Part shown: one piece after another, positions 23,752 through 30,225 of the stretch
Layout of the letters: every line of letters starts with the position of its first letter
How positions within the stretch are numbered: position 1 is the stretch's first letter
Assembly (NCBI GenBank): GCA_046758085.1
Contig: JBHHZP010000032.1
Span: 1-30,225 of the forward strand
Source of the DNA: VRUB01 sp046758085
Lineage (GTDB): Bacteria; Pseudomonadota; Gammaproteobacteria; Acidiferrobacterales; SPGG2
Length of the DNA: 30,225 nucleotides
Reading direction: 5' to 3'
Notes under the pieces: generated by a model
Databases searched by the model: none
What the model saw: the letters and a program-made list of their open reading frames with translations, nothing else
Told to the model about the DNA's origin: nothing
Position numbers and translations under genes: made by a program

Positions 23752-24609
23752 TTAGTCTAACGCGTACTTCTTCTCCGCCTCGTAGTACTGCGGAAAACCT
23801 ACGACCTGGCGCAGATGCGCGAACTCCGCCAGGCCCTCCGGTGAACGGCCGGCTTTGATCGCAGACAGCGCGTCCTCCATTGCACGCATACCGGCAAGCA
23901 TCAGCGTGATCGGGTAGATCACGATCTTGTAACCGATCGCCGCAAGCCGCTCCGGCGGCAACACCGGCGTATCACCTTGCTCGACCATGTTGGCCATCTT
24001 GGGGCCGGGTACGCCTTCACAATAGGCGCGCATCTCGTCCTTGTCGCGCGGCGCCTCCAGGAACGTGATATCGACGCCCATCTCGACGAATGTGCGGGCA
24101 CGAAAGACCGCTTCGTCCAGACCCTCTGTGGCGTTGGCATCGGTGCGCGCCATGATGAGGATGTCCGCACCGGCATTGCGCGCGTCGATCGCGGCCTGGA
24201 TGCGCGCAAATGCCTGCTCGCGATCCACCGTTTGCTTGCCACGGGTGTGGCCACAGCGCTTGGGTGCCACCTGGTCCTCGATCATGATGCACGCGAACCC
24301 GCCCTCGGCGTAGCCGCGCACCGTTCGTTGCACATTGAGCGGGTTGCCGTAACCGGTGTCGCCGTCGCCGATGACGGGAATGGCGACGGCGTGACAGATG
24401 TCACGCCCCTGATCGACCATCTCGGCATAAGAGATCAAGCCGGTATCGGGCATGCCGATACGCGCGGCCGACACCGCGAACCCGCCCATGAAGGTGGCCG
24501 GGAAACCTGCGCGCTCGATGAGCCTGGCCGACATCGCATCGAAGCAACCGGGCATAATAATGATCTCCGGCTCGGCCAGGAGCGCGCGTAAGCGTGCGGC
24601 CGCGCTCAC
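23752..24609 (-). CDS. Isocitrate lyase / PEP mutase superfamily lyase (2,3-dimethylmalate or methylisocitrate lyase-like)
   Basis: This 285-residue protein is a TIM-barrel C-C lyase-type member of the ICL/PEPM superfamily. GDGDTGYGN (81-89) and IEDQ (110-113) bind Mg2+. KRCGH (117-121) carries the catalytic Cys of the lyase branch, as in isocitrate, methylisocitrate and dimethylmalate lyases; PEP mutases lack it. It would cleave a 2-hydroxy (methyl)dicarboxylate to pyruvate or glyoxylate plus a smaller acid. The start is GTG 24609 with GGGGGT just upstream. Its likely partners are the LeuCD-type hydro-lyase and prpD gene. The precise substrate is not readable. Confidence 0.9.
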   Translation of the reverse strand: MSAAARLRALLAEPEIIIMPGCFDAMSARLIERAGFPATFMGGFAVSAARIGMPDTGLISYAEMVDQGRDICHAVAIPVIGDGDTGYGNPLNVQRTVRGYAEGGFACIMIEDQVAPKRCGHTRGKQTVDREQAFARIQAAIDARNAGADILIMARTDANATEGLDEAVFRARTFVEMGVDITFLEAPRDKDEMRAYCEGVPGPKMANMVEQGDTPVLPPERLAAIGYKIVIYPITLMLAGMRAMEDALSAIKAGRSPEGLAEFAHLRQVVGFPQYYEAEKKYALD

Positions 24610-24989
24610 TGCGCACCCCCGGCTGAAACTCGTATGACTATTTGATCTCTACACATTACCCCGTCTCCTAGATCGCCTAATGACCACGCGAATAGCTGGC
24701 CAACGATACAACAATTTCGCCAAGTTGGTTAGCGCACGCAGCGCTGTACGAAGTCGAGCAGTAGGCTAAGGAAGACGATCACGAATACCTGGGCTACCCA
24801 AGACTTCAAGCCCAGGGATTGCAGGTAACTGTTCACGAGCCCGGTGATCTTCATACCGGTACTCCAATAAGGCTGTCCCGGCAACACGTATCACGTAATG
24901 GGCGAACCGGCTAGCATACGTTCGGCCCACAGGCGGCCCAAGGGTGGAGGCTCTTGAATTGTCAGCCCCGATCGCTCTAGAGTGCTCAC
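24610..24989. other. Intergenic region holding one small membrane-protein frame
   Basis: Between the lyase (minus) and the GC-rich plus-strand cassette there is one small gene-like frame (24729-24854). No clear promoter or repeat was recognised. The shift to GC-rich coding sequence begins at the plus-strand CoA-transferase. Confidence 0.4.
24729..24854 (-). CDS. Small membrane protein or remnant of a mechanosensitive channel N-terminus
   Basis: This is a 41-codon frame starting with ATG 24854, TTGGAG 7-8 nt upstream, stop TAA. It starts MKITGLVNSYLQSLGLKS, contains one membrane helix (VAQVFVIVFLSLLLDFV) and ends QRCVR. A short polar segment followed by a single helix ending LLDxVQRRV-like resembles the start of MscS-type channel proteins, but no continuation follows the stop codon. 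It may be a genuine single-pass microprotein or a decayed gene start. The channel resemblance is a weak impression; the ribosome binding site and complete frame are what is seen. Confidence 0.5.
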   Translation of the reverse strand: MKITGLVNSYLQSLGLKSWVAQVFVIVFLSLLLDFVQRCVR

Positions 24990-26201
24990 ATGAGATTACC
25001 CCTCGAATCCATCCGGGTGCTGGACCTGACCCGAGCCCTGTCCGGTCCCTTCTGCACCATGATCCTCGGCGATCTGGGCGCTGACGTGGTCAAGGTCGAG
25101 CCGTTGCCGAGCGGCGAGATGATCCGCACCTGGGGCCCCTTCCACGACGGCATCGGCACCTTCTTCCTCAGCGTCAACCGCAACAAGCGAAGCCTCGCCG
25201 TCGACTTCCGCGATCCGGAGGGACTCGCCCTCATTCGGCGGCTCGCCCGGGAGGTGGACGTGCTGGTCGAGAACTTCAAGCCGGGTACGCCAGAGCGGAT
25301 GGGCATCGACTACGAGTCGCTGCGCCCCGACAATCCGGGGCTCGTCTACACCTCCATCACCGGCTTCGGCCGCGAAGGTCCTTATGGCACCTGGCCCGGC
25401 TTCGACCAAATCGCTCAGGGTATGTCAGGCCTCATGAGTATTACCGGCTACGCCGACGGCGAACCCACCCGGGTGGGTATTCCTATCGCGGATCTTCTCG
25501 CCGGCATGTGGACCGCGACCGGCGTCACCGCTGCCATCGCCCAGCGCCACACCACCGGCACTGGCCAGCGAGTGGAGACCTCGCTCCTCGCCGCCCTTAT
25601 CGGCATGCTGTGCGTGCAGGGACAGCGATACCTCAGTCTCGAGGAGGTGCCGCCACGCGCTGGCAACGATCATCCCGTCATCTATCCCTACGGCAGCTTT
25701 ACCGCGAGCGACGGGTTGCTGAACCTCGCCGCCCCCACGCAGGACATGTGGGCGACGGTCTGCCACGTGCTCGATCTGGAGGAATTGCGCGAGCATCCGG
25801 ACTTCGTCGACAACACGGCGCGCTCCAAGAACCGCGCGCCGCTGCGCGAGCGCATGAACGAGCGGCTTCGCCACCGCACCGCCATCGAGTGGACCCACGA
25901 GCTCATCGCAGCCGGGATCCCGGCCGGGCCCATCTACACCCTCGACCAGGTGTTCGCGGACCCTCAGGTCCAGCACTGCAACTTCGTGGAAGAGGTGCAA
26001 CATCCCGTAATCGGCACCCTTCGCCAGCTCTCGAATCCCTTGCGCATGGACGCCTTCGAGGGGTGTACTGTGCGCAGCCACCCGCCGCTGCTCGGCGAGC
26101 ACAGCAAAACGGTGCTCGAGTCCTTTGGCCTCGGCGAGGACGAGATCAGCCGTCTCGTCGACGCCGGCGTGGTGGGGGTTGCCGAGGGAGAGACGACGTG
26201 A
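24990..26201 (+). CDS. CaiB/BaiF (class III) CoA-transferase
   Basis: This 403-residue class III CoA-transferase starts MRLPLESIRVLDLTRALSGP and has NRNKRS (63-68), GFDQIAQGMSGLMSITG and the catalytic D168 in VGIPIADL. It resembles the transferase at 1133-2320 most closely. Its codon use is markedly GC-rich relative to flanking genes. The stop codon overlaps the start of the downstream VOC gene (GTGA), so the two are translationally coupled. The cassette ends in a truncated crotonase, again a CoA-transferase/crotonase pairing. The acid substrate is unknown. Confidence 0.94.
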   Translation: MRLPLESIRVLDLTRALSGPFCTMILGDLGADVVKVEPLPSGEMIRTWGPFHDGIGTFFLSVNRNKRSLAVDFRDPEGLALIRRLAREVDVLVENFKPGTPERMGIDYESLRPDNPGLVYTSITGFGREGPYGTWPGFDQIAQGMSGLMSITGYADGEPTRVGIPIADLLAGMWTATGVTAAIAQRHTTGTGQRVETSLLAALIGMLCVQGQRYLSLEEVPPRAGNDHPVIYPYGSFTASDGLLNLAAPTQDMWATVCHVLDLEELREHPDFVDNTARSKNRAPLRERMNERLRHRTAIEWTHELIAAGIPAGPIYTLDQVFADPQVQHCNFVEEVQHPVIGTLRQLSNPLRMDAFEGCTVRSHPPLLGEHSKTVLESFGLGEDEISRLVDAGVVGVAEGETT

Positions 26202-27136
26202 GTCGGTGCACCCTTTCTTACGTTGCGCTGGCGGTTACCGATGTGGGCGCGGTAGCCGAGACCTTCGAGCGCCACCTCCACCTTCCCCGTACCGACCTCA
26301 CGCGGGACTCGGGTGGGCCGGTGCCGGTTTTCCCGGTGGGGGCGAGCGCGCTCGCCTTGTTCGCACCCGACGATCCTTTTCTCGGCGAGCCGGCGAAGCC
26401 CGGCGTGCATCACATCGCCCTCGCCACCGAGGACGCGCCGGGGTTCGCCCGCGCGGCCGGTTTCGTCGCGGAGGACGCTGGCGTCACCGGGCTGAACGAC
26501 ACGCGACAGCTACTGCTCGATCCCGGCGAGACCTTGGGTGTACGCATCCGGCTCGCGGAGCCCTTCCGGTTGTTGCGCAGCGCCTCGGAGGTTGTGGAGC
26601 GCATCGACCACCTCGGAGTCGCCTGCTATGACAACAGCGCCGCCACCGGCGTGTTCTCGGGTCGACTCGGTTTTGCGGTGGAGAGCACTCAGACCGACAT
26701 GGAAGTGCAGATGGCGGTGGAGAGCTTCACCTCCGACAAGTACGGAGTGGTCTATCACAGCCGCTCGCCGCGACCCGCGGGCGGTCTTCGCGTCAGCTTT
26801 CTTACCGTGGGCGATTGCGAGCTCGAGTTGCTTCAGCCCTTCGACCCCAATGCTACCCGGGCACCGGAGGACGGCCCGCCGCGCGACGGACCCGGCAACA
26901 CCGGCAGGGACAAGGGCGCCATCGGCCGCTACATTGCGCGCCGCGGCCCGGGCTTGCATCACATCGCGCTCAAGACCCGGGACATCAACGGGGCACTCTC
27001 CAGACTCGCGGCGGCGGCGCTTGAGGTGATTGACACCGTCGGCCGCCCCGGATCCCGGCGCGCTCTCATCGGCTTCGTGCACCCGCGCTCTCTCGGCGGT
27101 CTGCTACTGCACTTCGTGGAACGCGATGAGCTCTGA
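26198..27136 (+). CDS. Two-domain VOC-superfamily protein (methylmalonyl-CoA epimerase/HPPD-like arrangement)
   Basis: This 312-residue protein holds a short N-terminal VOC-like domain (LSYVALAVTDV ... GVHHIALATED) and a C-terminal domain (VERIDHLGVACYD ... LELLQPFD ... PGLHHIALKTRDI). His residues in IDHLG and LHHIA and the Glu of LELLQP suit a metal site like methylmalonyl-CoA epimerase. The arrangement also resembles 4-hydroxyphenylpyruvate dioxygenase-like proteins. The start is GTG 26198, overlapping the CoA-transferase stop; the frame is open much further upstream inside that gene but only as a shadow. Epimerisation of a CoA-thioester made by the adjacent transferase is a plausible role. 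Confidence 0.85.
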   Translation: MSRCTLSYVALAVTDVGAVAETFERHLHLPRTDLTRDSGGPVPVFPVGASALALFAPDDPFLGEPAKPGVHHIALATEDAPGFARAAGFVAEDAGVTGLNDTRQLLLDPGETLGVRIRLAEPFRLLRSASEVVERIDHLGVACYDNSAATGVFSGRLGFAVESTQTDMEVQMAVESFTSDKYGVVYHSRSPRPAGGLRVSFLTVGDCELELLQPFDPNATRAPEDGPPRDGPGNTGRDKGAIGRYIARRGPGLHHIALKTRDINGALSRLAAAALEVIDTVGRPGSRRALIGFVHPRSLGGLLLHFVERDEL

Positions 27137-27341
27137 GGTGCTGCGCCAGGAGCGGTTTGGCGGCACCTTGCTGCTGACCATCGATCGCCCCGACGCGGGC
27201 AACGCCATCAACAGCGAAGTGAGCGCCGCGTTGGAGGACGCGCTCGGCGGTGAGAGATCGGGTTATTCCTTAGTCCTCGATCAACGCCCTTTGAAAACCG
27301 GCTTGCGCTTGCCAAGAAACGCCTCCACACCTTTTCGGTAG
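27126..27341 (+). pseudogene. Truncated crotonase (enoyl-CoA hydratase) 5' fragment
   Basis: ATG 27126 overlaps the VOC stop. The first roughly 42 residues (MSSEVLRQERFGGTLLLTID then RPDAGNAINSEVSAALEDAL) are a clear crotonase N-terminus with the DRPDAxNAIN motif. From about 27250 the frame reads nonsense that is antisense to the next gene and stops at 27341. The oxyanion-hole and catalytic regions are missing. The cut lies close to the 3' end of the intact minus-strand crotonase, which suggests deletion or rearrangement, possibly between crotonase genes. Confidence 0.8.
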
Positions 27342-28060
27342 TCCTCCGAGTTGCACAACGCGTAACTTTCGTCAATTTCTTCCTGCGACAATGGTGTCGG
27401 ATCGGCAAGGCGTCGGGCAAATTTTTTGTTGGCGCGCGCGGCCAACGGTGCTCCGCCGGCGATGCGCTTGGCCGCCACGTAGACCTCCAACTCAATCCGG
27501 TCGTCAGGCACCACGCGATTGACCAGCCCTCGTCGCTGCGCCTCCTCAGCGCCCAGGATGCGCCCCTCGAGCAGGATCTCCAGCACCAGTGCACGCCCAA
27601 CGACACTTTGAACGACTTTCATCTCGGGATAGGCCAGCGCGTGACCGATGCGGTTGATGGGCACGCCGAATCGGCCCGATTCAGCACTGACGCGCAGATC
27701 ACATGCACAAGCGATCTCCAGCCCGCCGCCGGTGCAGGCACCCTGGATCATTGCCACAGTCGGATGGCGACATTCGAGGATGGCGTGAATGGCATCGGAG
27801 ACGGCCTCGCCGTAGCTCTTCGCCTGCACGGCATTCGCCCGCTCTGATGGAAACTCGGAGATGTCCGCCCCCGCCGCGAATGCCTCGTTCCCGGCGCCGC
27901 GGAGAACCACGCAGCGTAGGTCTTCTTCGGCGGAGACATCTCCCATAATTTCGGCCAGGCGCACCCAGGCAGCCTTGGTCAGGGCATTGCGCTTTGCAGG
28001 ATTGTTAAGCGTGACGGTGGCGATGGGCCCGTCCCTTGTGACAATGATTCCGTTGGGCAT
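27281..28060 (-). CDS. Enoyl-CoA hydratase/isomerase (crotonase) family protein
   Basis: This 259-residue full-length crotonase has AAGADI (62-67) and GGGLE (111-115) forming the oxyanion hole, and ends KRKPVFKGR. As in the crotonase at 318-1112, the second Glu of true enoyl-CoA hydratases is replaced (VPINRIG near 133-139). The two genes share the AGxDISEF and SEDYxxGxxAFxxKRKP signatures and are paralogues. The 3' end overlaps antisense with the tail of the crotonase fragment at 27126-27341. The haloacid dehalogenase gene sits about 30 nt upstream on the same strand. Hydratase, isomerase or dehydratase activity cannot be separated. Confidence 0.93.
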   Translation of the reverse strand: MPNGIIVTRDGPIATVTLNNPAKRNALTKAAWVRLAEIMGDVSAEEDLRCVVLRGAGNEAFAAGADISEFPSERANAVQAKSYGEAVSDAIHAILECRHPTVAMIQGACTGGGLEIACACDLRVSAESGRFGVPINRIGHALAYPEMKVVQSVVGRALVLEILLEGRILGAEEAQRRGLVNRVVPDDRIELEVYVAAKRIAGGAPLAARANKKFARRLADPTPLSQEEIDESYALCNSEDYRKGVEAFLGKRKPVFKGR

Positions 28061-28088
28061 GTTGTGAACCTATGGCCTCCGCCTGGAA

Positions 28089-28802
28089 TCAGCAGCCGAG
28101 CTTGTCCGCCAGATCGACAAAGCTCTCTGCCACGATATCGAACTCGTGCTCGGCCTTCAAATCCTTGGTCTGATTCGGCCCGTACTCGGTGGGCCGGGCG
28201 ACGAACGCGGTGCGAAAACCGAGCCGGCTGGCCGCAACCAGATCGTGATTGTGCGCGGCCACCATCATGCACTGCGTCGGCGCAAGCCCCAGATAGTGTG
28301 CCGTCATGAGATACGCCTCCTGCTGGGGTTTGTAATGGCGTGCGGGTTCGGCACCGAGAATAGCGTCCCAAGGCAAACCCACACGCTTCGCCATGTTCAC
28401 CAACAGCGCCACGTTACCATTGGACAGTGTCGCCAGAATGTACTTACGACGCAAACGATTGAGCCCGTCGACCGTATCGGGCCAGGGATCGAGCCGGTGC
28501 CAGGCGTGGTTCAGATGGTCGGTTTCGTCTTCGCTGAGCCCACGGATACCGAATTCGACGAGCAACTGATCGAGATTCATGCGGTGCAGGTCGTCGAGCT
28601 TGGTCCATGGGAGCTCGCCGTCTCGCACCTTGGACAACGCTGGCTGGTAGCCGACGCGCCAGGCGTCGGTGAACTTGGCCCAGTCTACTTTGATGTTCTT
28701 ACGGCGCCCGAGCGCCTCGCCCTCGCGCAAGATGCTGCTACGCCAGTCGACCACGGTCCCGAAGACGTCGAATGTTAGCGCTTTGACACTGGATACATCC
28801 AT
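28089..28802 (-). CDS. Haloacid dehalogenase, type II (HAD superfamily)
   Basis: This 237-residue HAD-fold hydrolase shows the nucleophile D12 in FDVFGTVVDWR, the motif II Ser in LSNGN (about 129), the motif III Lys in HYKPQQ and the acidic motif IV region VAAHNHDL. These are the hallmarks of (S)-2-haloacid dehalogenases, which hydrolyse 2-haloalkanoates to 2-hydroxyacids; many annotated members act on other substrates. It lies between a D-2-hydroxyacid dehydrogenase upstream and a crotonase downstream on the same strand. Dehalogenation followed by hydroxyacid oxidation is a plausible two-step route, though the dehydrogenase family expects D-hydroxyacids. Confidence 0.92.
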   Translation of the reverse strand: MDVSSVKALTFDVFGTVVDWRSSILREGEALGRRKNIKVDWAKFTDAWRVGYQPALSKVRDGELPWTKLDDLHRMNLDQLLVEFGIRGLSEDETDHLNHAWHRLDPWPDTVDGLNRLRRKYILATLSNGNVALLVNMAKRVGLPWDAILGAEPARHYKPQQEAYLMTAHYLGLAPTQCMMVAAHNHDLVAASRLGFRTAFVARPTEYGPNQTKDLKAEHEFDIVAESFVDLADKLGC

Positions 28803-28865
28803 ACGTCTGCCTCATGCCACTGGATCAGCCCGGATGCCGCCACTCTAGTCAAGCCGCGTTTACCT

Positions 28866-28900
28866 CCCGTCTCCAGTCTCCAGACTTCAGTCTCCCGTCT
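28866..28900. repeat. Heptamer tandem repeat, CCAGTCT type
   Basis: Five perfect-register 7-bp units are readable: CCCGTCT, CCAGTCT, CCAGACT, TCAGTCT, CCCGTCT. The array sits in the 121-bp gap between the hydroxyacid dehydrogenase stop and the dehalogenase start. It differs in sequence from the TCACGGT arrays but has the same period and copy number. Confidence 0.8.
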
Positions 28901-28923
28901 AAGGAAGTTCCGTGTGCCTCGCC

Positions 28924-29880
28924 TTATGTGTTTAATACCCTTATCGGCTTGCCGTCGAGCCACGCCTTGATGTCCTCCACCGCCTCGCCGTAGGCGAGCG
29001 TGTATACCTCTCGCATGACATAACCGGTGTGCCCGGTAAGCACAGCGTTATCCAGCTTGCGCAGGGGATGATCGGGCGGCAGCGGTTCGACATTATAGAC
29101 GTCGATACCGGCGCCCGCGATGGCGCGCCGCTCGAGCGCATCGATCAGTGCGGCCTCATCGACAATGGGACCGCGCGACGTATTGACCAGAAACGCGCTG
29201 GGCTTCATGAGATCAAGCTCGTGCCGCCCCACCAGGCCGCGCGTCCGCTCGCTCAACACGACGTGGATCGAAACTACATCGGACTCTGCGAACAACGTGT
29301 CCTTATCCACCTTCACCGCCCCGCAGTCCTTGGCGCGCTCCTCGCTCAGGTTCTGGCTCCAGGCAATGATTTCCATGCCGAAGGCCAGCCCTATCTTCGC
29401 GACTTGCTGCCCCAGCTTGCCAAGGCCTACAACGCCCAGCGTCTTATCCCGCAGTCCTACCGATATAGCTGACTGCCAGCCCCCTTCGTGCATAGTTCGA
29501 TCCTCGCGCGGGATTTGTTTGGCGAGCGCCAGGATCAAGGCCCAGGTGTGCTCAAATGCCGGATACGGCAGCATCCCGGTACCACAGACCGGGAGCCCAC
29601 GCTTGCGCGCGGCGTCCATGTCGATGGCGAGATTGCGCATGCCGGTGGTGACCAGGAGCTTGAGGTTCGGCAGCTTTTCGATCAAGGACGCCGGAAACGG
29701 CGCGCGCTCGCGCATGGCCACGACCACGTCGAAATCCGCCAGCGCACGGGCGACGGCATCTTCGTTCTTGATATGCTGGTTGAACACGACCAGGTCGACA
29801 TCCGACGGCAGGTTTTTCCAGTCGGCCGAGTCGAGCGCAATATTCTGGTAATCATCGAGAATCGCAACGCGGGTTGCCAT
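28924..29880 (-). CDS. D-2-hydroxyacid dehydrogenase (NAD-binding) family protein
   Basis: This 318-residue protein has the D-2-hydroxyacid dehydrogenase layout: a catalytic domain wrapped around a Rossmann domain with GLGKLG (152-157). The catalytic triad is R236 (NTSRGPIVDE), E265 (VEPLP) and H284 (GHTGY). It would interconvert a 2-oxoacid and a D-2-hydroxyacid with NAD(P)H. ATG 29880 is chosen because GGAGGAG lies about 4 nt upstream; the frame extends 29 codons further through a hairpin leader without domain character. The downstream gene is the haloacid dehalogenase. Confidence 0.93.
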   Translation of the reverse strand: MATRVAILDDYQNIALDSADWKNLPSDVDLVVFNQHIKNEDAVARALADFDVVVAMRERAPFPASLIEKLPNLKLLVTTGMRNLAIDMDAARKRGLPVCGTGMLPYPAFEHTWALILALAKQIPREDRTMHEGGWQSAISVGLRDKTLGVVGLGKLGQQVAKIGLAFGMEIIAWSQNLSEERAKDCGAVKVDKDTLFAESDVVSIHVVLSERTRGLVGRHELDLMKPSAFLVNTSRGPIVDEAALIDALERRAIAGAGIDVYNVEPLPPDHPLRKLDNAVLTGHTGYVMREVYTLAYGEAVEDIKAWLDGKPIRVLNT

Positions 29881-29906
29881 TCGTCTCCTCCCCCCCGCAC
29901 GTTGAA

Positions 29907-29931
29907 TGGCCCGGACGAAACCGCCGGGCCA
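29907..29931. promoter_or_regulatory. Leader hairpin upstream of the hydroxyacid dehydrogenase
   Basis: TGGCCCGG (29907-29914) and CCGGGCCA (29924-29931) form a perfect 8-bp stem with a 9-nt loop, 27 nt before the start codon. There is no U-tract, so it is not a terminator. It would lie in the 5' leader and might affect translation or RNA stability, or serve as an operator. Confidence 0.45.
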
Positions 29932-29939
29932 GACCCAAC

Positions 29940-29967
29940 TATATAGTGACGCCCCAAACATTCGCAA
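29940..29967 (-). promoter_or_regulatory. Weak candidate promoter of the hydroxyacid dehydrogenase
   Basis: On the minus strand TTGCGA (29967-29962) and TATATA (29945-29940) are 16 bp apart. The -35 match is weak. Initiation near 29934 would place the 8-bp hairpin at the very start of the leader. Confidence 0.3.
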
Positions 29968-30012
29968 ATAATGTTGCCTAAATGCTTGGCATCATGCCGG
30001 AATATAAACGCC

Positions 30013-30078
30013 ATAGCACCGCTGGCAGCGGATTTTTGTTACATTGCGGGGGCCGTGCCCGAGTACGAGCGCCCCCGC
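30013..30078. repeat. Inverted repeats near the right edge
   Basis: A short CCGCT-GGC-AGCGG stem (near 30019-30031) is followed by ATTTTTG on the plus strand, terminator-like but with no plus-strand gene before it. A second perfect 8-bp pair, GCGGGGGC (30046-30053) and GCCCCCGC (30071-30078), lies downstream of the partial minus-strand gene and may be its 3' structure. Confidence 0.35.
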
Positions 30079-30121
30079 CAGCCAGGTGTGTCGCCGCCAG
30101 AGAGGAAATTGGCCAGTGTTG

Positions 30122-30225
30122 CTAGAGCTGAATGACCAAGGCAGGATCGATGTCCGTATCTGGCATGCGCTCGGCCGCGAAATACTCATAAGGCACGGGG
30201 TCGAGGCCGAGCTTGCCACCGTCGT
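30122..30225 (-). CDS. C-terminus of an unidentified protein (partial)
   Basis: The minus-strand frame entering from the right edge encodes 33 residues, DGGKLGLDPVPYEYF then AAERMPDTDIDPALVIQL, ending in TAG. The residue composition and the absence of stops in this frame look coding. The other two minus-strand frames are worse: one has an early stop and the other is Ser/Arg-rich. The family was not recognised and the 5' part is outside the window. Confidence 0.5.
   Translation of the reverse strand, partial: DGGKLGLDPVPYEYFAAERMPDTDIDPALVIQL

Noticed and set aside
25508..26197. Long open frame upstream of and in frame with the two-domain VOC protein, suggesting a 542-residue fusion
   Set aside because: This stretch is the +1 shadow of the GC-rich CoA-transferase gene. 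Its residues are Arg/His/Pro-rich with no domain, and the VOC domain begins right after the GTGA overlap.
30019..30037. Rho-independent terminator (stem plus ATTTTT) on the plus strand
   Set aside because: No plus-strand gene ends nearby, the stem is only 5 bp, and on the minus strand the element has no T-run in the right place.

Overview
The window is gene-dense chromosomal DNA, with GC-rich codon use and Shine-Dalgarno-led genes, typical of a free-living Pseudomonadota (proteobacterial) heterotroph. Gene content and the style of the intergenic repeats suggest a beta- or gammaproteobacterium, but there is no rRNA, ribosomal protein or other marker, so the placement is an inference. I see no phage, IS, CRISPR, tRNA or plasmid functions. 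Nearly every gene belongs to a catabolic enzyme family: acyl-CoA and CoA-transferase chemistry, branched or short dicarboxylates, amides and ureido compounds, haloacids and hydroxyacids.

Layout. 1-317 is non-coding and repeat-rich. 318-3090 (minus) holds an RraA-type aldolase, a class III CoA-transferase and a crotonase. It diverges from an M20-type N-carbamoyl amino acid hydrolase (3263-4507, plus) across a 12-bp palindrome typical of a GntR operator. 4742-5866 (minus) is an isopropylmalate/tartrate/isocitrate-type dehydrogenase, divergent from an orphan molybdenum-hydroxylase large subunit (5923-8256) and a HugZ-like flavin/heme protein. A probable amidohydrolase 3' remnant follows, fused to a heptamer repeat. 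8993-13191 holds a PhyH dioxygenase, a 48-residue DUF3096-like membrane protein, a VOC protein, an amidase and a ChaC-type cyclotransferase. 13423-18016 (minus) holds LeuD/LeuC-type hydro-lyase subunits and two tandemly duplicated MFS transporters. 18241-22704 (minus) is a compact prpD-maoC-acyl-CoA dehydrogenase-CoA-transferase operon with a recognisable sigma70-like promoter. It is followed by a plus-strand SDR and a convergent isocitrate lyase/PEP mutase-family lyase. 24990-27250 is a conspicuously GC-rich plus-strand cassette (CoA-transferase, two-domain VOC protein, crotonase 5' fragment) that ends abruptly inside the crotonase. 27281-29880 (minus) holds a second complete crotonase, a type II haloacid dehalogenase and a D-2-hydroxyacid dehydrogenase. 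The 3' end of another minus-strand gene lies at the right edge.

How the genes may work together. The LeuCD-type dehydratase, the ICL/PEPM-family lyase, the MmgE/PrpD protein, the beta-decarboxylating dehydrogenase, three CoA-transferases, the acyl-CoA dehydrogenase, MaoC and the crotonases together fit oxidation of a branched C5-C6 dicarboxylate through both free-acid and CoA-thioester steps, with the MFS pair for uptake. The substrate cannot be read from sequence. Leucine biosynthesis is unlikely because no leuA is present.

The most unusual DNA features are intergenic. Short-period repeats (a CGCAGAG family, mostly as inverted pairs bracketing gaps of about 200 bp, and two kinds of 7-bp tandem repeat) recur and sit next to gene ends, truncations and start codons. 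Separate inverted repeats occur in the maoC/acyl-CoA dehydrogenase gap and in the hydroxyacid dehydrogenase leader.
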